Assembly (NCBI GenBank): GCA_014607495.2
Contig: CP053169.1
Location: forward strand, 1,860,001-1,924,000
Length of the DNA stretch: 64,000 bases
Reading direction: 5' to 3'
Source of the DNA: Carposina sasakii
Taxonomy: Eukaryota; Arthropoda; Insecta; Lepidoptera; Carposinidae
Every line of letters starts with the position of its first letter. Position 1 is the first letter of the stretch. The notes below the pieces were generated by a model. The model saw only the letters and a list, made by a program, of their open reading frames with translations. It was not told the origin of the DNA and ran no database searches. Below, one piece after another: positions 45,501 to 55,600 of this stretch. The position numbers and the translations under genes were made by a program.

Positions 45501-45702
45501 CATTCTTCCAAGAGTGGCACGGTGGTGGATGTACCTACAGGACTTCGATTTCGTTCTCGAGTATCGTAAGGGGGCCCTATTACCTCACGCGGATTACCTT
45601 AGTAGAAACCCTGTAAATATTATTACTGTCAGGAGGCCACTTAACTGGGCCCAGGTAGCTCAGTCGGCTGATGCCGAAACCTTGCTTTATTTGATAAGCT
45701 AG
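42577..45702 (+). CDS. Gypsy gag-protease-RT-RNase H polyprotein
   Basis: A 1041-codon frame; the ATG at 42649 is an alternative start closer to gag. From the N-terminus: Pro-rich leader; gag capsid-like region (about 145-300); CCHC knuckle CTFCKKVGHTEEKC at 379-392; aspartic protease VLIDSGSCVSL (catalytic D436); reverse transcriptase with MPYGLANAP and YIDD at 747-750; RNase H with HTDASSSGYG (D896). It makes the capsid and copies element RNA into DNA in the cytoplasm. Near 43590 a second CCHC knuckle appears only in another frame, so the 1041-codon frame probably crosses compensating shifts there. It stops early at 45700-45702, where the RNase H-integrase linker should continue. Confidence 0.9.
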   Translation: MGFESFLPLRTIHYYPRFNFNCNKMSSNARKKRQRERTPPPLDLGRLNSTMDVILNRLTALEQQRFDPVPAGIEASPALDVPGGTVAVAATREASTPPPPLHPEGLRAVSAAPSIHSSNGLDLTERLIDALKGINPVRSSHRYYVSDFDPSIHDVSAWCEEVDRACIVNSWDDTECLARVGACLKGDARDWLRSWVSNIRTWSNFKLELRALCPRRIDIANILFNVMCTESDKYPTYADYARKSLLQLRIVSGLSDDLLCAIIVRGIKDPQIRAAAMNAKLTPETIVEFLSIYIKPSNRSSISARDTRAQVRTSVTATVRDSDRKRNADKPILEIILNVFRVTYSDIKVEIAPSVQKLSSNNDIDTSKSSQSSVNVIKCTFCKKVGHTEEKCFAKERSESRNSANVNFCNDHEGSAINCDITSAVICGIPTDVLIDSGSCVSLITKSLLKHFSCRINPSVQILRGIGGAELRSDSFVSLPIEFQDLTLEVDFHVVPNGCLSTPVIIGTDVLNRPGISYIRTGNSQRIVRDSQVNNVSLSTSVESCNIPNTPLYGDNRNRLQSVINKYSEFFISGTATTTVTTGEMHIRLTSDDPIYYRPYKMSYNEKLRVRCIVNDLKDKGIIRDSESAYASPVLLVKKKDGKDRMVVDYRGLNNITVKDRHPLPLIDDHIDRLGKCKYFSALDMVTGFHQIKLSDDSIHKTAFVTPEGHFEYVKMPYGLANAPVVYQRIITETLRSFIESGRVLVYIDDVLLLSDTIDEGLSLLDSVLMTLTKAGFSLNLNKCSFLTREIEYLGRTISNGQVRPSVHKVEALTNSPKPQNVKHVRQFLGLAGYFRRYIPSYASKTSPIAALTRKDIKFHWGDEQEQARREIINHLTNEPVLCIFDPRLETEVHTDASSSGYGAVLLQTQKDGRKHAVAYFSKVTVGAEPKYHSYELETLAVVKALQHFRHYLIGKSFKVVTDCNALKMTQRKKDILPRVARWWMYLQDFDFVLEYRKGALLPHADYLSRNPVNIITVRRPLNWAQVAQSADAETLLYLIS

Positions 45703-46948
45703 AACAAGGTCGGTTAGACGACACCCGTTATATTAAAAAGAACGATACTTTGTACTATAAATATGAACCAACTGGTGAAGACGCGCGTTTGCTTTGCTTT
45801 GTCCCTAAGGCTTACCGGCTTAGTTGTTAAGAGCCTTTCATGATGAGCTGACCATGTAGGTGTTGAGAAACCATTGATTAATTTTAAAACATTTCTGGTT
45901 TCCAGGTATATGGAGGTTTGTACGCAAGTACATCTCACATTGCGTTGTATGTATAACTCATAAGAAGGTACCCCGCGCGCCTTTACAACCAATTGTTTCT
46001 TATACTAAGCCGTCCGTTCCATTTGATACGGTACATATAGACGTACTGGGTCCTTTGCCTGATTCTAAAGGATATAAGTTTGTTCTCATATTAGTTGATT
46101 CCTTTACAAAATATTGTATGTTGTACCCTATTTATAGGCAAGATAGTGCTGAACTAAAACGTGTAATCTTAAATGCTATTTCTATTTTTGGTACACCTAA
46201 GTTAATTGTATGTGATCGTGGACGTATGTTTGAGAGCGTCGAGTTTACGAGTTGGACGAGAGACTTTTCTATTGACCTGCATCTTATTACTCCTGAGATG
46301 CATCAATCTAATGGGCAAGTCGAAAGATACTGTCGCACCGTTCTTAATATGATACGTGTGGAGGTCAATCACAGGTCGGAAGCGTGGTCTGATGTGCTAT
46401 GGAAGCTGCAGTTGGTTTTAAACATCACTAAACATAAAACCACGCAAATGTCAGCATTAAATCTTTTAATTGGTACCGAGGCTACGACACCGGCTATTCA
46501 CGCGCTTGTTCGAGACATTGCAGTTGAAGGCAGTTGTCCTAATCGCGACGCATGGCGCGAGTTACGCCGACAGCGCGCCGAGGGCTTGCTGGCCAGTAAT
46601 CAGGCTCGCCAGGACGCGCGTGTTAATCAAAACAGGACACCGCCTAAAACCTTTGCAGTTAACGATTTAGTTTATGTAATTAAAAGGTCGCAATGTACAG
46701 GCAAGCTGGATAGCGGTATGCGAGGTCCATATCGCGTTACAAGGGTCATTCCTAATGGCCGCTATGAATTACAACTTATCTCGGGATCTTATGGAAAAAC
46801 GACTCAGGCTGCCGCCGAGTATATGATCCCTTGGCGTGGCGAATGGACCCCGGAAGATTGTGCTATTTTCTTTGCAAGTAAGACCTTATATAACTGTGTT
46901 CCTTTTTACAGCTTTAATTATTTACGTGTGCTTTTATTTCCTGTCTAG
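45703..46948 (+). pseudogene. Gypsy integrase portion of pol, frame broken at its 5' side
   Basis: From about 45881 one frame stays open to 46948. It carries the last part of the HHCC zinc-binding region (C-V-V-C), the catalytic DDE triad (VHIDVLGPLP, VCDRGRMFE, SNGQVERYC) and a C-terminal GPYRVTRVIPNGRYELQ chromodomain-like/GPY region. Integrase inserts element DNA into the host genome. Between 45690 and 45881 the homologous reading passes through all three frames, as if single bases were missing. A donor at 46878 may end this exon. Confidence 0.85.
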
Positions 46949-47044
46949 CCAGTCTAATATGCGAGTATTTAACGTACTATGGAAAGTTAGTAACGTTGTA
47001 TGCTGTTCGTCAACGCCGTATTTAGTTTGTATGGGTTCTGTTAG

Positions 47045-47235
47045 TTGACTCGGAAGAGATCCATGTAAGGTCCGCTGTGACATTGGATTGACTGGGTACG
47101 CTAGTTGTGGTTTTGGGGTGACCCGGAGGATATCCATGTAAGGTCCGCTGTGACATTGGATGTACGGTACAGACCCATGTAAAGCCTGGGCGAAGGGTGA
47201 CTTGGAAGAGACTCCTGTAAGGTCCGCTGTGACAT
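47045..47235 (+). repeat. Three direct repeats in gypsy 3' non-coding region
   Basis: TGTAAGGTCCGCTGTGACAT starts at 47064, 47137 and 47216 (73- and 79-base spacing; the interveners are also related). Located between integrase and the 3' LTR. Confidence 0.9.
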
Positions 47236-47489
47236 GGAGTTGACCAGGAACAGTCCCGCTGAATGCCACTTTAATTGTTTATCCTAATCTACGGCATTCA
47301 CTTTAGATATAAGGCCTGAGGATACAATTTTCATCATGTGTTTTGAACCCATATAGGACTACATAGCGATTATTGCGAAACTCATCTTTAGTTTAATATT
47401 TTAGACTGGTATAGCAGGTGTTGCAATAAAAAGCACTTTGTAAATGTTTATGTATACGCTTATAACTCAATCGAGGTTTTCATCTACAG

Positions 47490-47656
47490 ATTCCGATGAT
47501 GATGACGAACCACATCCAGGGTCGTCATCTACCTTGGGTACCTTGGCAGCTGAAGTCACTCCAGCTGCAGATGAAGAATCGACCATGGCAGCCTGCGAGG
47601 TCGCTGGCCTGTCAGGAGAGGCCGTGTTAGCTGTAACCACCACTGCGTCGTCGTAG
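47490..47656 (+). CDS. Candidate spliced 3' exon of gypsy pol
   Basis: CATCTACAG precedes an open frame that starts with SDDDDEPHPGSSS-type acidic residues and stops within the 3' LTR. A donor CTTTGCAA/GTAAGACC after 46877 leaves phase 1, exactly what this exon needs. The removed segment (46878-47489) contains the three direct repeats. It would give integrase an acidic Ser/Asp tail. Inferred from splice signals only. Confidence 0.45.
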
Positions 47657-47891
47657 CTAGCGCCACCACCAGCGATCTCCCCTACCGAGGCTATATAAGC
47701 AGCGACAGACAGCGGACGCGCCCTCTTCTCTCCCCGGCTACGCGCTCACGCTGACGTCTCTCGTCCCAATATCGTATTTGTTTAATTTGTAATTAGTTAT
47801 CCGTTTATTTGTTATTAGTTTTAAAATATTAAAGTCCTAGGTTTTGTTGTAATATCTTTTTTTTAACGTTCTATACTTTTAGTCTATAAAA
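47625..47891 (+). repeat. 3' LTR of gypsy element
   Basis: Same length and, read side by side, the same sequence as 42304-42570. It is preceded by the purine-rich CAGGAGAGG, a plausible polypurine tract. The TAG at 47654-47656 closes the frame coming from 47490. Confidence 0.92.
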
Positions 47892-48192
47892 ATATTATTA
47901 TTATTATGTACAAGTTCGGTTAGTAGTGACAGGTGGTCAGCCCATCGCCTACAAAACACAAAGACTCTTGTTCCTCTACTGACTTGTACAGTATGCCTGG
48001 GAAGAGAAGCAGCTGTAGTATTTACTTTTTTCACTCCCAGAGCAGCATAGAAAAATTTAATCACAGGTTACTTTAAATGCAGTCAAATTAACATTTTTAT
48101 CACTTTTATAAGCTTCATTAGCACACTTATAGCACTTCTAGGCAGCGCTATGTGCTATTCTCAATTTTTAACACATGAAACTATCCTGACCT

Positions 48193-48332
48193 TTAAAATT
48201 AGACTCTGTGGTCTTCATAGCAATATTCAATTTACGTGTCCAGTCTTCGTCTAGTCTACGATTAAAATTAGACTCTGTGGTCTTCATAGCAATATTCAAT
48301 TTACGTGTCCAAAGTCTTCGTCTAGTATACGA
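48193..48332 (+). repeat. Tandem duplication of ~70 bp
   Basis: TTAAAATTAGACTCTGTGGT through CTTCGTCTAGT(C/A)TACGA occurs twice in a row (48193-48261 and 48262-48332) with few differences. Confidence 0.9.
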
Positions 48333-48899
48333 TTGTTATATGATTAAATATTCACAATGAGTTGTTTAAATTTTGGCAACATTCCGTCGATAACTACCTA
48401 TTGTTCAGTGACACTACTCTACGTCTGTTTTTAATGCTCGTATTTTTCGGCAATTACTCGTAAGTAGTCGCCATGGATTCGGGATCAAGTTTAGGAACTT
48501 CCTCTCTGTCTTTCATTCATGGTATGCGGTAAAAAAACCAATATAAATGTAAACAATAGTATGACGCTTCTTCTGATTCTTTTTCACGTGACTCGACGTA
48601 CCATAGAGATATGGGTGATGGATGAAGTAATAATTAAATTTTAATGTCTCTGAGTGCGGCAAAAAATCTTTTCCCATACCTAACCTTGCGTTCTGTGCTG
48701 ATGCGGGGCTTCACTAGAATACATCAGCTGCATCATCTTCATGTCGATTAAGAAACTCAGAGGGCGTTCTCTCAGGCGATGAGCTTACAATTCGTCACTG
48801 ATCTTTTACAGCTGGCCCTGCTATGCTAAACGTGGGATATCCTTCATGATACTGCAGTTCTGGCTACTCCATATGTAACATTAAACTTGATGCACATAA

Positions 48900-49166
48900 T
48901 ATGTAGAATCAAAAGTCAATGAGCCCACCGCCTTTAAAGGAAAACCTGTTAAAGTTACCACTGCGAAAGACGTCCAGCGGATTTTTGTAGAACTAATTAA
49001 AAATGTTATACCACGGTGTAAACATTTCATAGACACTGGCGCTGAAGACGGGAGACTTGATGTTACAATCGATGTACGCAATTTTAAGCAGAACCTGAAA
49101 TTTATGCGATACAAACTCAGTTTTATTGCAATAGTAGGGGGTTTTATGGGTTATGCATTTGTATGA
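48900..49166 (+). other. Unidentified coding-like segment with C-terminal membrane span
   Basis: An open frame of 88 codons without an early Met, ending at TGA 49164-49166. The residues look protein-like: NEPTAFKGKPVKVTTAKDV, RIFVELIKNVIPRCKHFIDT, GRLDVTIDVRNFKQNLKF, then hydrophobic LSFIAIVGGFMGYAFV at the C-terminus, as in a tail-anchored membrane protein. An AG at 48905-48906 could be an acceptor, making it a last exon. A repeat lies directly upstream (48690-48880). I do not recognise the family; a degraded retrocopy or viral-derived fragment is also possible. Confidence 0.4.
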
Positions 49167-49732
49167 ATTGAATAATGAATATTGATGGGATGGGTTCGTA
49201 ACGTGAAATATATTCTGTGATTTAGAAATAAGATTTTAAATTAAAATTATACCGAATTGTTAGCAATTCGTAGAGAAATGTAATCCTTGAAAAATTAATG
49301 AGTAAAACTCAGTTTCTGAACGTTATACTATAATGAACTTTTATCTTAACTTAACTTAAAAAATAACAGTTATAACTTACTAAAACTACCTAATTTAGAG
49401 GCGATTTTTCCTAATGGTATCTGACTTAACCCCCTAGCATGACCACGCATCGTGGATATCGTAACGTAGTATCGTCTCTATACAAAATTCAACATGGCGC
49501 ATGGCGGCAATATTTATAAATCGGTTTATCATATCGTGTTTCGCAGGTCATGCTAATAGAGCAGATAGGATAAAGTTGATGCCCATCTTTCTCTAAAACT
49601 TGATCAACTCAGTCCGCTTTAGTCTATCCATAGAATAACAAGTCTCCAGAAAAAATCCCAATCTTCCGCTCTTCTAACCCGCCGATTGTTGCCATAACGA
49701 GAAATATTATAATTAATATAAATGTAAATTGG

Positions 49733-50045
49733 TGGACGCCCGCGACTCCATCCACGTGGACTATAGAACAAACAAAATATCGAAATTATCCGGTATAAAA
49801 ACATTTTCCCGGGATAAGAAGTAGCCTATATGTTAAGTGGGACCTGTCACAATATATTCCTGAAAGCTGCGTCGAAATCGATTCAGCCGTTTCTGAGATT
49901 AGCGTGCACAAACGCACAGACAAACCGACAGGAAAAAATTCAAAAAGTCATTGTTTTGGGTACTATAGCGTTGATAAAGGTCTCCTATAATATTTTTTCT
50001 CATATATCTTCCATGTACAGACAGCGATCCGTTACATTTTTATTA
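49733..50045 (+). mobile_element. SINE/RTE-like repeat
   Basis: TGGACGCCCGCGACTCCATC through TTCTCATATATCTTCCATGT to the GATCCGTTACATTTTTATTA end; near full length. Confidence 0.75.
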
Positions 50046-50496
50046 TTGGTATGTGTTTGTAATGCAAATTGGTTGTAAATATCAACCATATGCTTAAGAT
50101 AAATAAAAATCAAGTAAGTAGGTCGGACTAAAAGTTGCTTCAAAAGTGTGAGTGATCATTGGGTTCTGGAGAACTTATTATTCTATGATTTCACCAGACG
50201 ACGTGCAAAACATAAAAATCTGTGGCTCAATTACTTTCATTGCATGGCCAAAATGGCCGAATTCAAATGAATAGATACAGAACAAGGTCAAGTACACAAA
50301 TTTGATGGTAATTGTGATTCATTTAATAGCTTGTGTCATGAGCTTGTGACGTCATGAAACAAACAACCCGTTACATAGTCTTTTACATCGAGTTAGATAC
50401 ACGCCTACTCGTAGAAACTGAAATGCTGTTGTGGGCACTTCTATACAAGAAAAACTGAACATTATCTAGTTTTGTCCTCTTTGGTTATCTATTACA

Positions 50497-50885
50497 TACA
50501 GGATGTTTTTTTGTGGCCACCTTTAACGAAGGGTACGTACTCTATACATGAAATAAAGTAAGTTTATGCCAAAAAAAATGCTGGGAAAAAAATTTTTTTT
50601 TTGAAAAAATTTTTTAAATTCCTTGGTCGTGCGAAATTTATAGTGTCTAGTGTTTATGTTAGTTTTTTTATAGACAGATATTAATTATTTTTCGTGAAAA
50701 AATCCTGCTACGCGCGTCTATGTGCATTTATGCAGAAAAACGCAGTCTATTTACTCAACTTTGGACCCTAATATTTTGGAAACCAGACACTTCCCAGGTA
50801 TGCTTCCATGGAGAAAAATGATCGTGATGATGAGGAGATTCCGTAGTTTTCGGGAACGTTGACGACCAAAAATCATCCTGTATAG
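50497..50885 (+). mobile_element. MITE (TACAGGATGTTTTTTTGTGG), full copy
   Basis: Starts TACAGGATGTTTTTTTGTGG and ends ACCAAAAATCATCCTGTATA, as short inverted termini. Same family: 59498-59873, 63745-64000 (cut by window end), and the fragment in the p53 last exon (1760-1900). A stretch near 50735-50870 is the part found in p53. Confidence 0.85.
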
Positions 50886-50887
50886 TA

Positions 50888-51245
50888 AAAATGTAACGGA
50901 TCGCTGTCTGTACATGGAAGATATACGAGAAAAAATATTATAGGAGACCTTTATCAACGCCATAGTACCCAAAAAAATTAGTTTTGATTTTTTGTCTGTT
51001 TGTCTGTGCGTTTGTGCACGCTAATTTCAGAAACGGCTGAACCGATTTTGATGCAGTTTTCAGGAATATATTGTGACAGGTATTAATTAACATATAGGCT
51101 ACTGTTTTAGAAATGAAATTGTATTAGGCGTTACATAACATATAGGCTACTTTTTATCCCGGGAAGATGTTTTTGTCCTGGATAATTTCGACATTTTGTT
51201 TTTTCTGTAGTCCTCGCGGACGGAGTCGCGGGCGTCCACTAGTAG
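50888..51245 (-). mobile_element. SINE/RTE-like repeat, minus orientation
   Basis: Complement of the family, from AATGTAACGGATCGCTGTCT to GAGTCGCGGGCGTCCACTAG. It carries a short internal duplication around GTTACATAACATATAGGCTA. Confidence 0.75.
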
Positions 51246-51608
51246 TTAATACATAAGGCTGTTAAAATGATTTTATTATTAAGTACTTATTAATAACTTT
51301 GCCACAACTAGGTATTCAAAATTGAGAAAATATAAGAAGATACAGTTTACCTTGCTTTGTGTTAGATATTATATGTTGGCTATACCTAGGTATGCAACGA
51401 ACCTCGTATGCACTAGGCATTGAAAAACGTGTTATGGACGACCTTGTGCTGACCGAAATGTCTATCTCCATGCCATTTTACGTAATATAGGTAGTATATA
51501 CAACAGATGCTTTGAATCTTGCCAAAATTAGTTTCGATTTAATAAAAACATCTTTTTGTCAATAGAAAAGTATTCTCTTGCCATTAATTTATTAGCGATC
51601 GCCCAATA

Positions 51609-51912
51609 TTGGCCAACATAGCCCCACCGCAGTTGTTTCGAGGGTTCTTTAGCGGTGGGTTCTCCAGGAACCCTTGGTAGGTAGAGTCGAAAGTAGGACG
51701 CTGCTGGGCACCGACCCTACCAGCGATCCTACAAATAGTCATACAAACTTTTGTTTAGCCCCCCAAGCGACAAAGCCCCAGCCGTATCTGGGGTGCACTG
51801 GTCGCGTAGGTTTTAAACCATTCGGTTGTGCGCCTTCAGCGCATGCCAAGTAGCCCGGTGAAGATGACAAAGTCCTTTAGGCTATCATCAGTTTCTCATT
51901 CAAAAAAAAAGG
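51609..51912 (+). mobile_element. Poly(A) retroposon with 10-bp target duplication
   Basis: TCGCCCAATA at 51599-51608 and again at 51913-51922 bounds a 304-bp GC-richer insert ending CTCATTCAAAAAAAAAGG. No coding frame and no clear B-box; it may be a SINE or a LINE 3' tail. Confidence 0.85.
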
Positions 51913-52209
51913 TCGCCCAATAGTTACTTTCTCACGAACGAGATTAGGTATGCCAAATCTTTATGGCTGAGAAAATTCTAATTATTTCGTTACCTATATT
52001 GGTTTAAAATAGTATGCGTGAGTCTGTAGTATGCGTGATCGATGCATTAATATACCTATAGATTCTATATTATTCGTATGTTGATGACCGTTACCTCGTC
52101 CTTTGTTACAAATGCTAAAATGTTTCTATTTTAAAATGGCTTCTGCTTACACGTCTTCTGAGGTTAAAATAATAGTTGAACTGTAAGATTGTAACCAAAT
52201 AATCTAAAC

Positions 52210-52615
52210 TAAAGCCTCATTCGTACCACCCCTTGCCTGCCCGTGGGTATCGTACAAGGTGAATAAGGGTGGGCAGCAGCGCCTCCCGTGTTGACAACAT
52301 AGTCTAAAATACAAACTGCGGTCACCAACCCGCCTGCCCAGCGTGGTGACTATGGGCAAATACCCCCCACGGCAGTCTTGTGGCGGGCCCTGGGGTAGGC
52401 CTACGTCCAGCAGTGGACTGCAATAGGATGATGATGATGATGATGAAAGCCTCATTGGTATTTTCTATTATGGATTGCATCTCAAAATTATTTTAGTTTT
52501 AAATTGCTGTTGTCCACTGCTGGACGTAGGCTTCCCCCAGAGCACGCTACACGGCTCGATCTCCCGTTTTTGCCATCCAGTCACTACTAGCCGCCCTCTT
52601 CAAGTCATATTTAAC
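52210..52615. mobile_element. Two opposed RTE LINE tails upstream of PRODH exon
   Basis: 52210-52440 (+) ends GGCCTACGTCCAGCAGTGGA then (GAT)n. 52505-52615 (-) is its inverse (CCACTGCTGGACGTAGGCTT). They end about 80 bases before the PRODH exon at 52696. Confidence 0.75.
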
Positions 52616-52695
52616 TGGAAGAGATCTCTTAGAGAGATAAGCTTGCCATTATGTACCCTATGTACCTACAATAAAGAATATCCCTTTGTCTACAG

Positions 52696-55600
52696 TTAAT
52701 GAAGACTCTCCGAAAAATGATCGGACAGCGGTTGTTTGAGGCCGTCATGAAGGCGACCTTCTACGGACAGTTCGTGGCTGGCGAAGACCAGAACAAAATC
52801 AGGCCGACAATCGAAAGGTTAGTTTAGCTTCACACTCCAACTAATGGCAAAGCAAAGCCCAGGAAGGGGCGATACTGGATACAGGCTAATATAATCAATG
52901 ACCAGCAGACTTATCGGCTATCTTTTTTGACAGTTCACGGTGATGATCACGCATTGAAACTTAATGAAATGGAAGTGGCATGTATGTGTGTGCGAAACTT
53001 TCTTCAGAAATGGCATTATGCCACTTCCATTTGATCAATTTTCAAAAAAGATATTTAGCCAATAGGTACGACTTTCAAGGGGCTTACGCATAACAACAGC
53101 GAAGTTCGCAAAGATATCGCAACATTTCCACCAAATGACTTCATCATGTCATGTAACGAAAGTATACGAAGACATTGGAGACAATTAGTTAGTTATCGTA
53201 TTTGACATGTCGATTTATACCTAATAAATCGACTTTTTAAGCTTTAATTTTTGCGTGGTTGCGAGAATTCAAGACCCTGGTTGGGAAAATTCTAGCTACT
53301 TATTTTTTAATTATGCACCAGAAAAGTATCAAAACTATTTAACCTACCCCTGGCAAAAAGATGCACATACGAGTACCAAAACTTTGTCTTATTTATAGAT
53401 TGCGGTCGTTTGGTGTGAAGTCCATCCTGGATTACTCCGTGGAAGAGGACCTTTCCCAGGAGGAGGCTGAGAAGAGAGAAGTCAGGTAAAGATCATGTTT
53501 TGATTGCTATAAACTCCGATATTTAAGATATCGCCGTAGGGAAATTATCTACATAAATTGCAAAAGCAAAGGCAAAGCAATGCGAAAATTATGTTGATCG
53601 CGCAAATTTTCACTATTGGATTGTTTTGATTTTTGCTCTTGCAAATTACGTAATTTCCTTCCTTTTGAAGCTGAACTTGCCCTAGCCGCGGTCAAATGCG
53701 TCATGCATTTCCTTACGTTCGATAAAAGGGAAACCCAAGTTGGATGAAGCAGTTATGTTAGTTTTTGAGCATCTACTACTAGGTACTCGTAAAATGGCGA
53801 TGGGTGAACCGTGGGGAAATAATGTAGAAGTAACTTAAATAAAATAAATTTGTTAGCCATTACATCTGTACAAACAAACGTATTTAGTTTTAACAATATT
53901 GTTTTTAAAGTTGCGTTTGCAAAATTTCGCTTGGTCTAGTAGACGTTTTAACGCGTGATGTCGCGCGTTCGTCTCATTACAATATCTCTCTGATCTCTCT
54001 CCGGTGGTGTCGGTATTCATTCCCATTAGTTACCATCGGACTATGAGAGTAAAGGGAAAGGAGTGTTTGCGGATACATTTGTGCACTATATGAGTACTAG
54101 GGTCAAGTCAAGACACATTGTTAACACCCGACGCGATAACACGTCGAAAATGTCACATCGGGTATTAACAGTGTGTCTTGATCCTAAATGCTTTGCGCAG
54201 TTGGCTAATATGGAGTTGAGATTGGCTTCCATGACCGAAATTCGGTCGGAGGCATTATTTTATGTTTTCTGTCACAATAAAAAAATTCTTCAGCATTCTC
54301 AACCTCTCCCATTGATAAGCACCTGTGACAAAGTTGTCTGTCACACACACCGTCACATAAGATAGATATAATAAGTATAGATATCTTATGTGACGGTGTG
54401 TGTGACGGACAACTTTGTCACAGGAAGCACTTATTTGTGATTTGCCAAAGTGGACATGGTTGGCAAAAACCAATTTAGTTCTGATGAGCATTGGGTACTT
54501 ATGCTAATGTGACACTAGGTAACTATGCTTGTTATACCTACGTGGTTAGACTATCTACGTAGGTATTGTTATTTGTGGTTGCTATGACTATACTTTTGGA
54601 GCATTTAAATATTTTATCTATATCTACTAAAAAAAATGTAACGGATCGCTGTCTGTACATGGAAGATATATGAGAAAAAATATTATAGGAACGCAATAGT
54701 ACCCAAAATAATGATTTTTTGATTTTTTGTCTGTTTGTCTGTGCGTTTATGCACGCTAATATCAGAAACGGCTGAACCGATTTGGATGCAGTTTTCAGGA
54801 ATATATTGTGACAGGTCCTACTTAACATATAGACTAGTTTTACATACATATATACATATAATCACGCCTTTATCCCTTACGGGGTAGGCAGAGCACCAAG
54901 GGCCGATAGGACCACATGGTGCCACTTCTGACCAATTTTGAGGGTATAGTTGAGATGTACAAGTTCGGTTAGTAGTGACAGGTGGTCAGCCCATCGCTTA
55001 CAAAACACCAAGACCCTCTACTGACTAGTACAGTATGCCCGGGAAGAGAAGCAGCTGTAGTGTACGTTTTTTTTAACTGCCAGAGCAGCATAGAAGATTA
55101 CTTTTTATCCCGGGAAAATGTTTTTATCCCGTAAAATTTTGACATTTTGTTTTTTCAGTAGTCCACGCGGACGGAGTCGCGGGCGTCCACTAGTACAAGA
55201 ATATAATAAAATAATGTACAGACTACTACAGACACAATTTGTACATTTATAATAGGTGTGCCTGGTCCGTAGATTGTCTTTAATGTACTCGTCCAAGGTA
55301 CTCGAGTGATTAAAATATGCAATAGTTTGCAAAGCGTCTTTGTCGATTATTTTTTTTATTTCAGTAAAAGCTATAGCCATTATGCTTTAGCACTGTTACT
55401 TACTTGTTTTAAAGTTACTACAACCAATGACTACATAAGTAGACACCAATTTATTTAACTTAATAATAACTTAAATTATCCATTGATGAACATGCTTTTA
55501 ACTTTCCTTCAGGTTTTTCAGTAATTTCAGATTAAATTTGGGCGTCTGAATAAAATTTAAAGTGAAAGTATCACCATGAAGGAGTTAACTGGACGACAAT

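Larger units (their letters stand above)
42304..47891 (+). mobile_element. Ty3/gypsy-type LTR retrotransposon, near full length
   Basis: The 5,588-bp element has 267-bp LTRs that look identical by eye, a 4-bp ATAT duplication (42300-42303 and 47892-47895), gag, zinc knuckle, protease, RT, RNase H and integrase in gypsy order, and a 3' non-coding region. The RNase H-integrase junction has frame breaks, so this copy as written cannot make a continuous pol. Identical LTRs imply recent insertion. I saw no envelope gene. Confidence 0.93.
41955..48055 (+). mobile_element. Outer layers of a three-level transposon nest
   Basis: The AATCACGCCTTTATCCCTTA repeat (41955-42071) is cut after GAGATGT and resumes at ATGTACAAGTTCGG (47906), with ATGT duplicated. 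The insert is a tRNA-like SINE starting GACGGCCGACTGGTC with B-box GGGTTCGAATCC. That SINE is cut in its TATTATTAT tail by the gypsy element 42304-47891. Confidence 0.85.

Noticed and set aside
45714..45992. Minus-strand ORF between RNase H and integrase
   Set aside because: Antisense of the frame-broken pol linker; the plus-strand zinc-binding and linker residues explain the region.
47045..47235. CRISPR-like spaced repeats
   Set aside because: Only three copies, irregular spacing, eukaryotic context, inside an LTR element.
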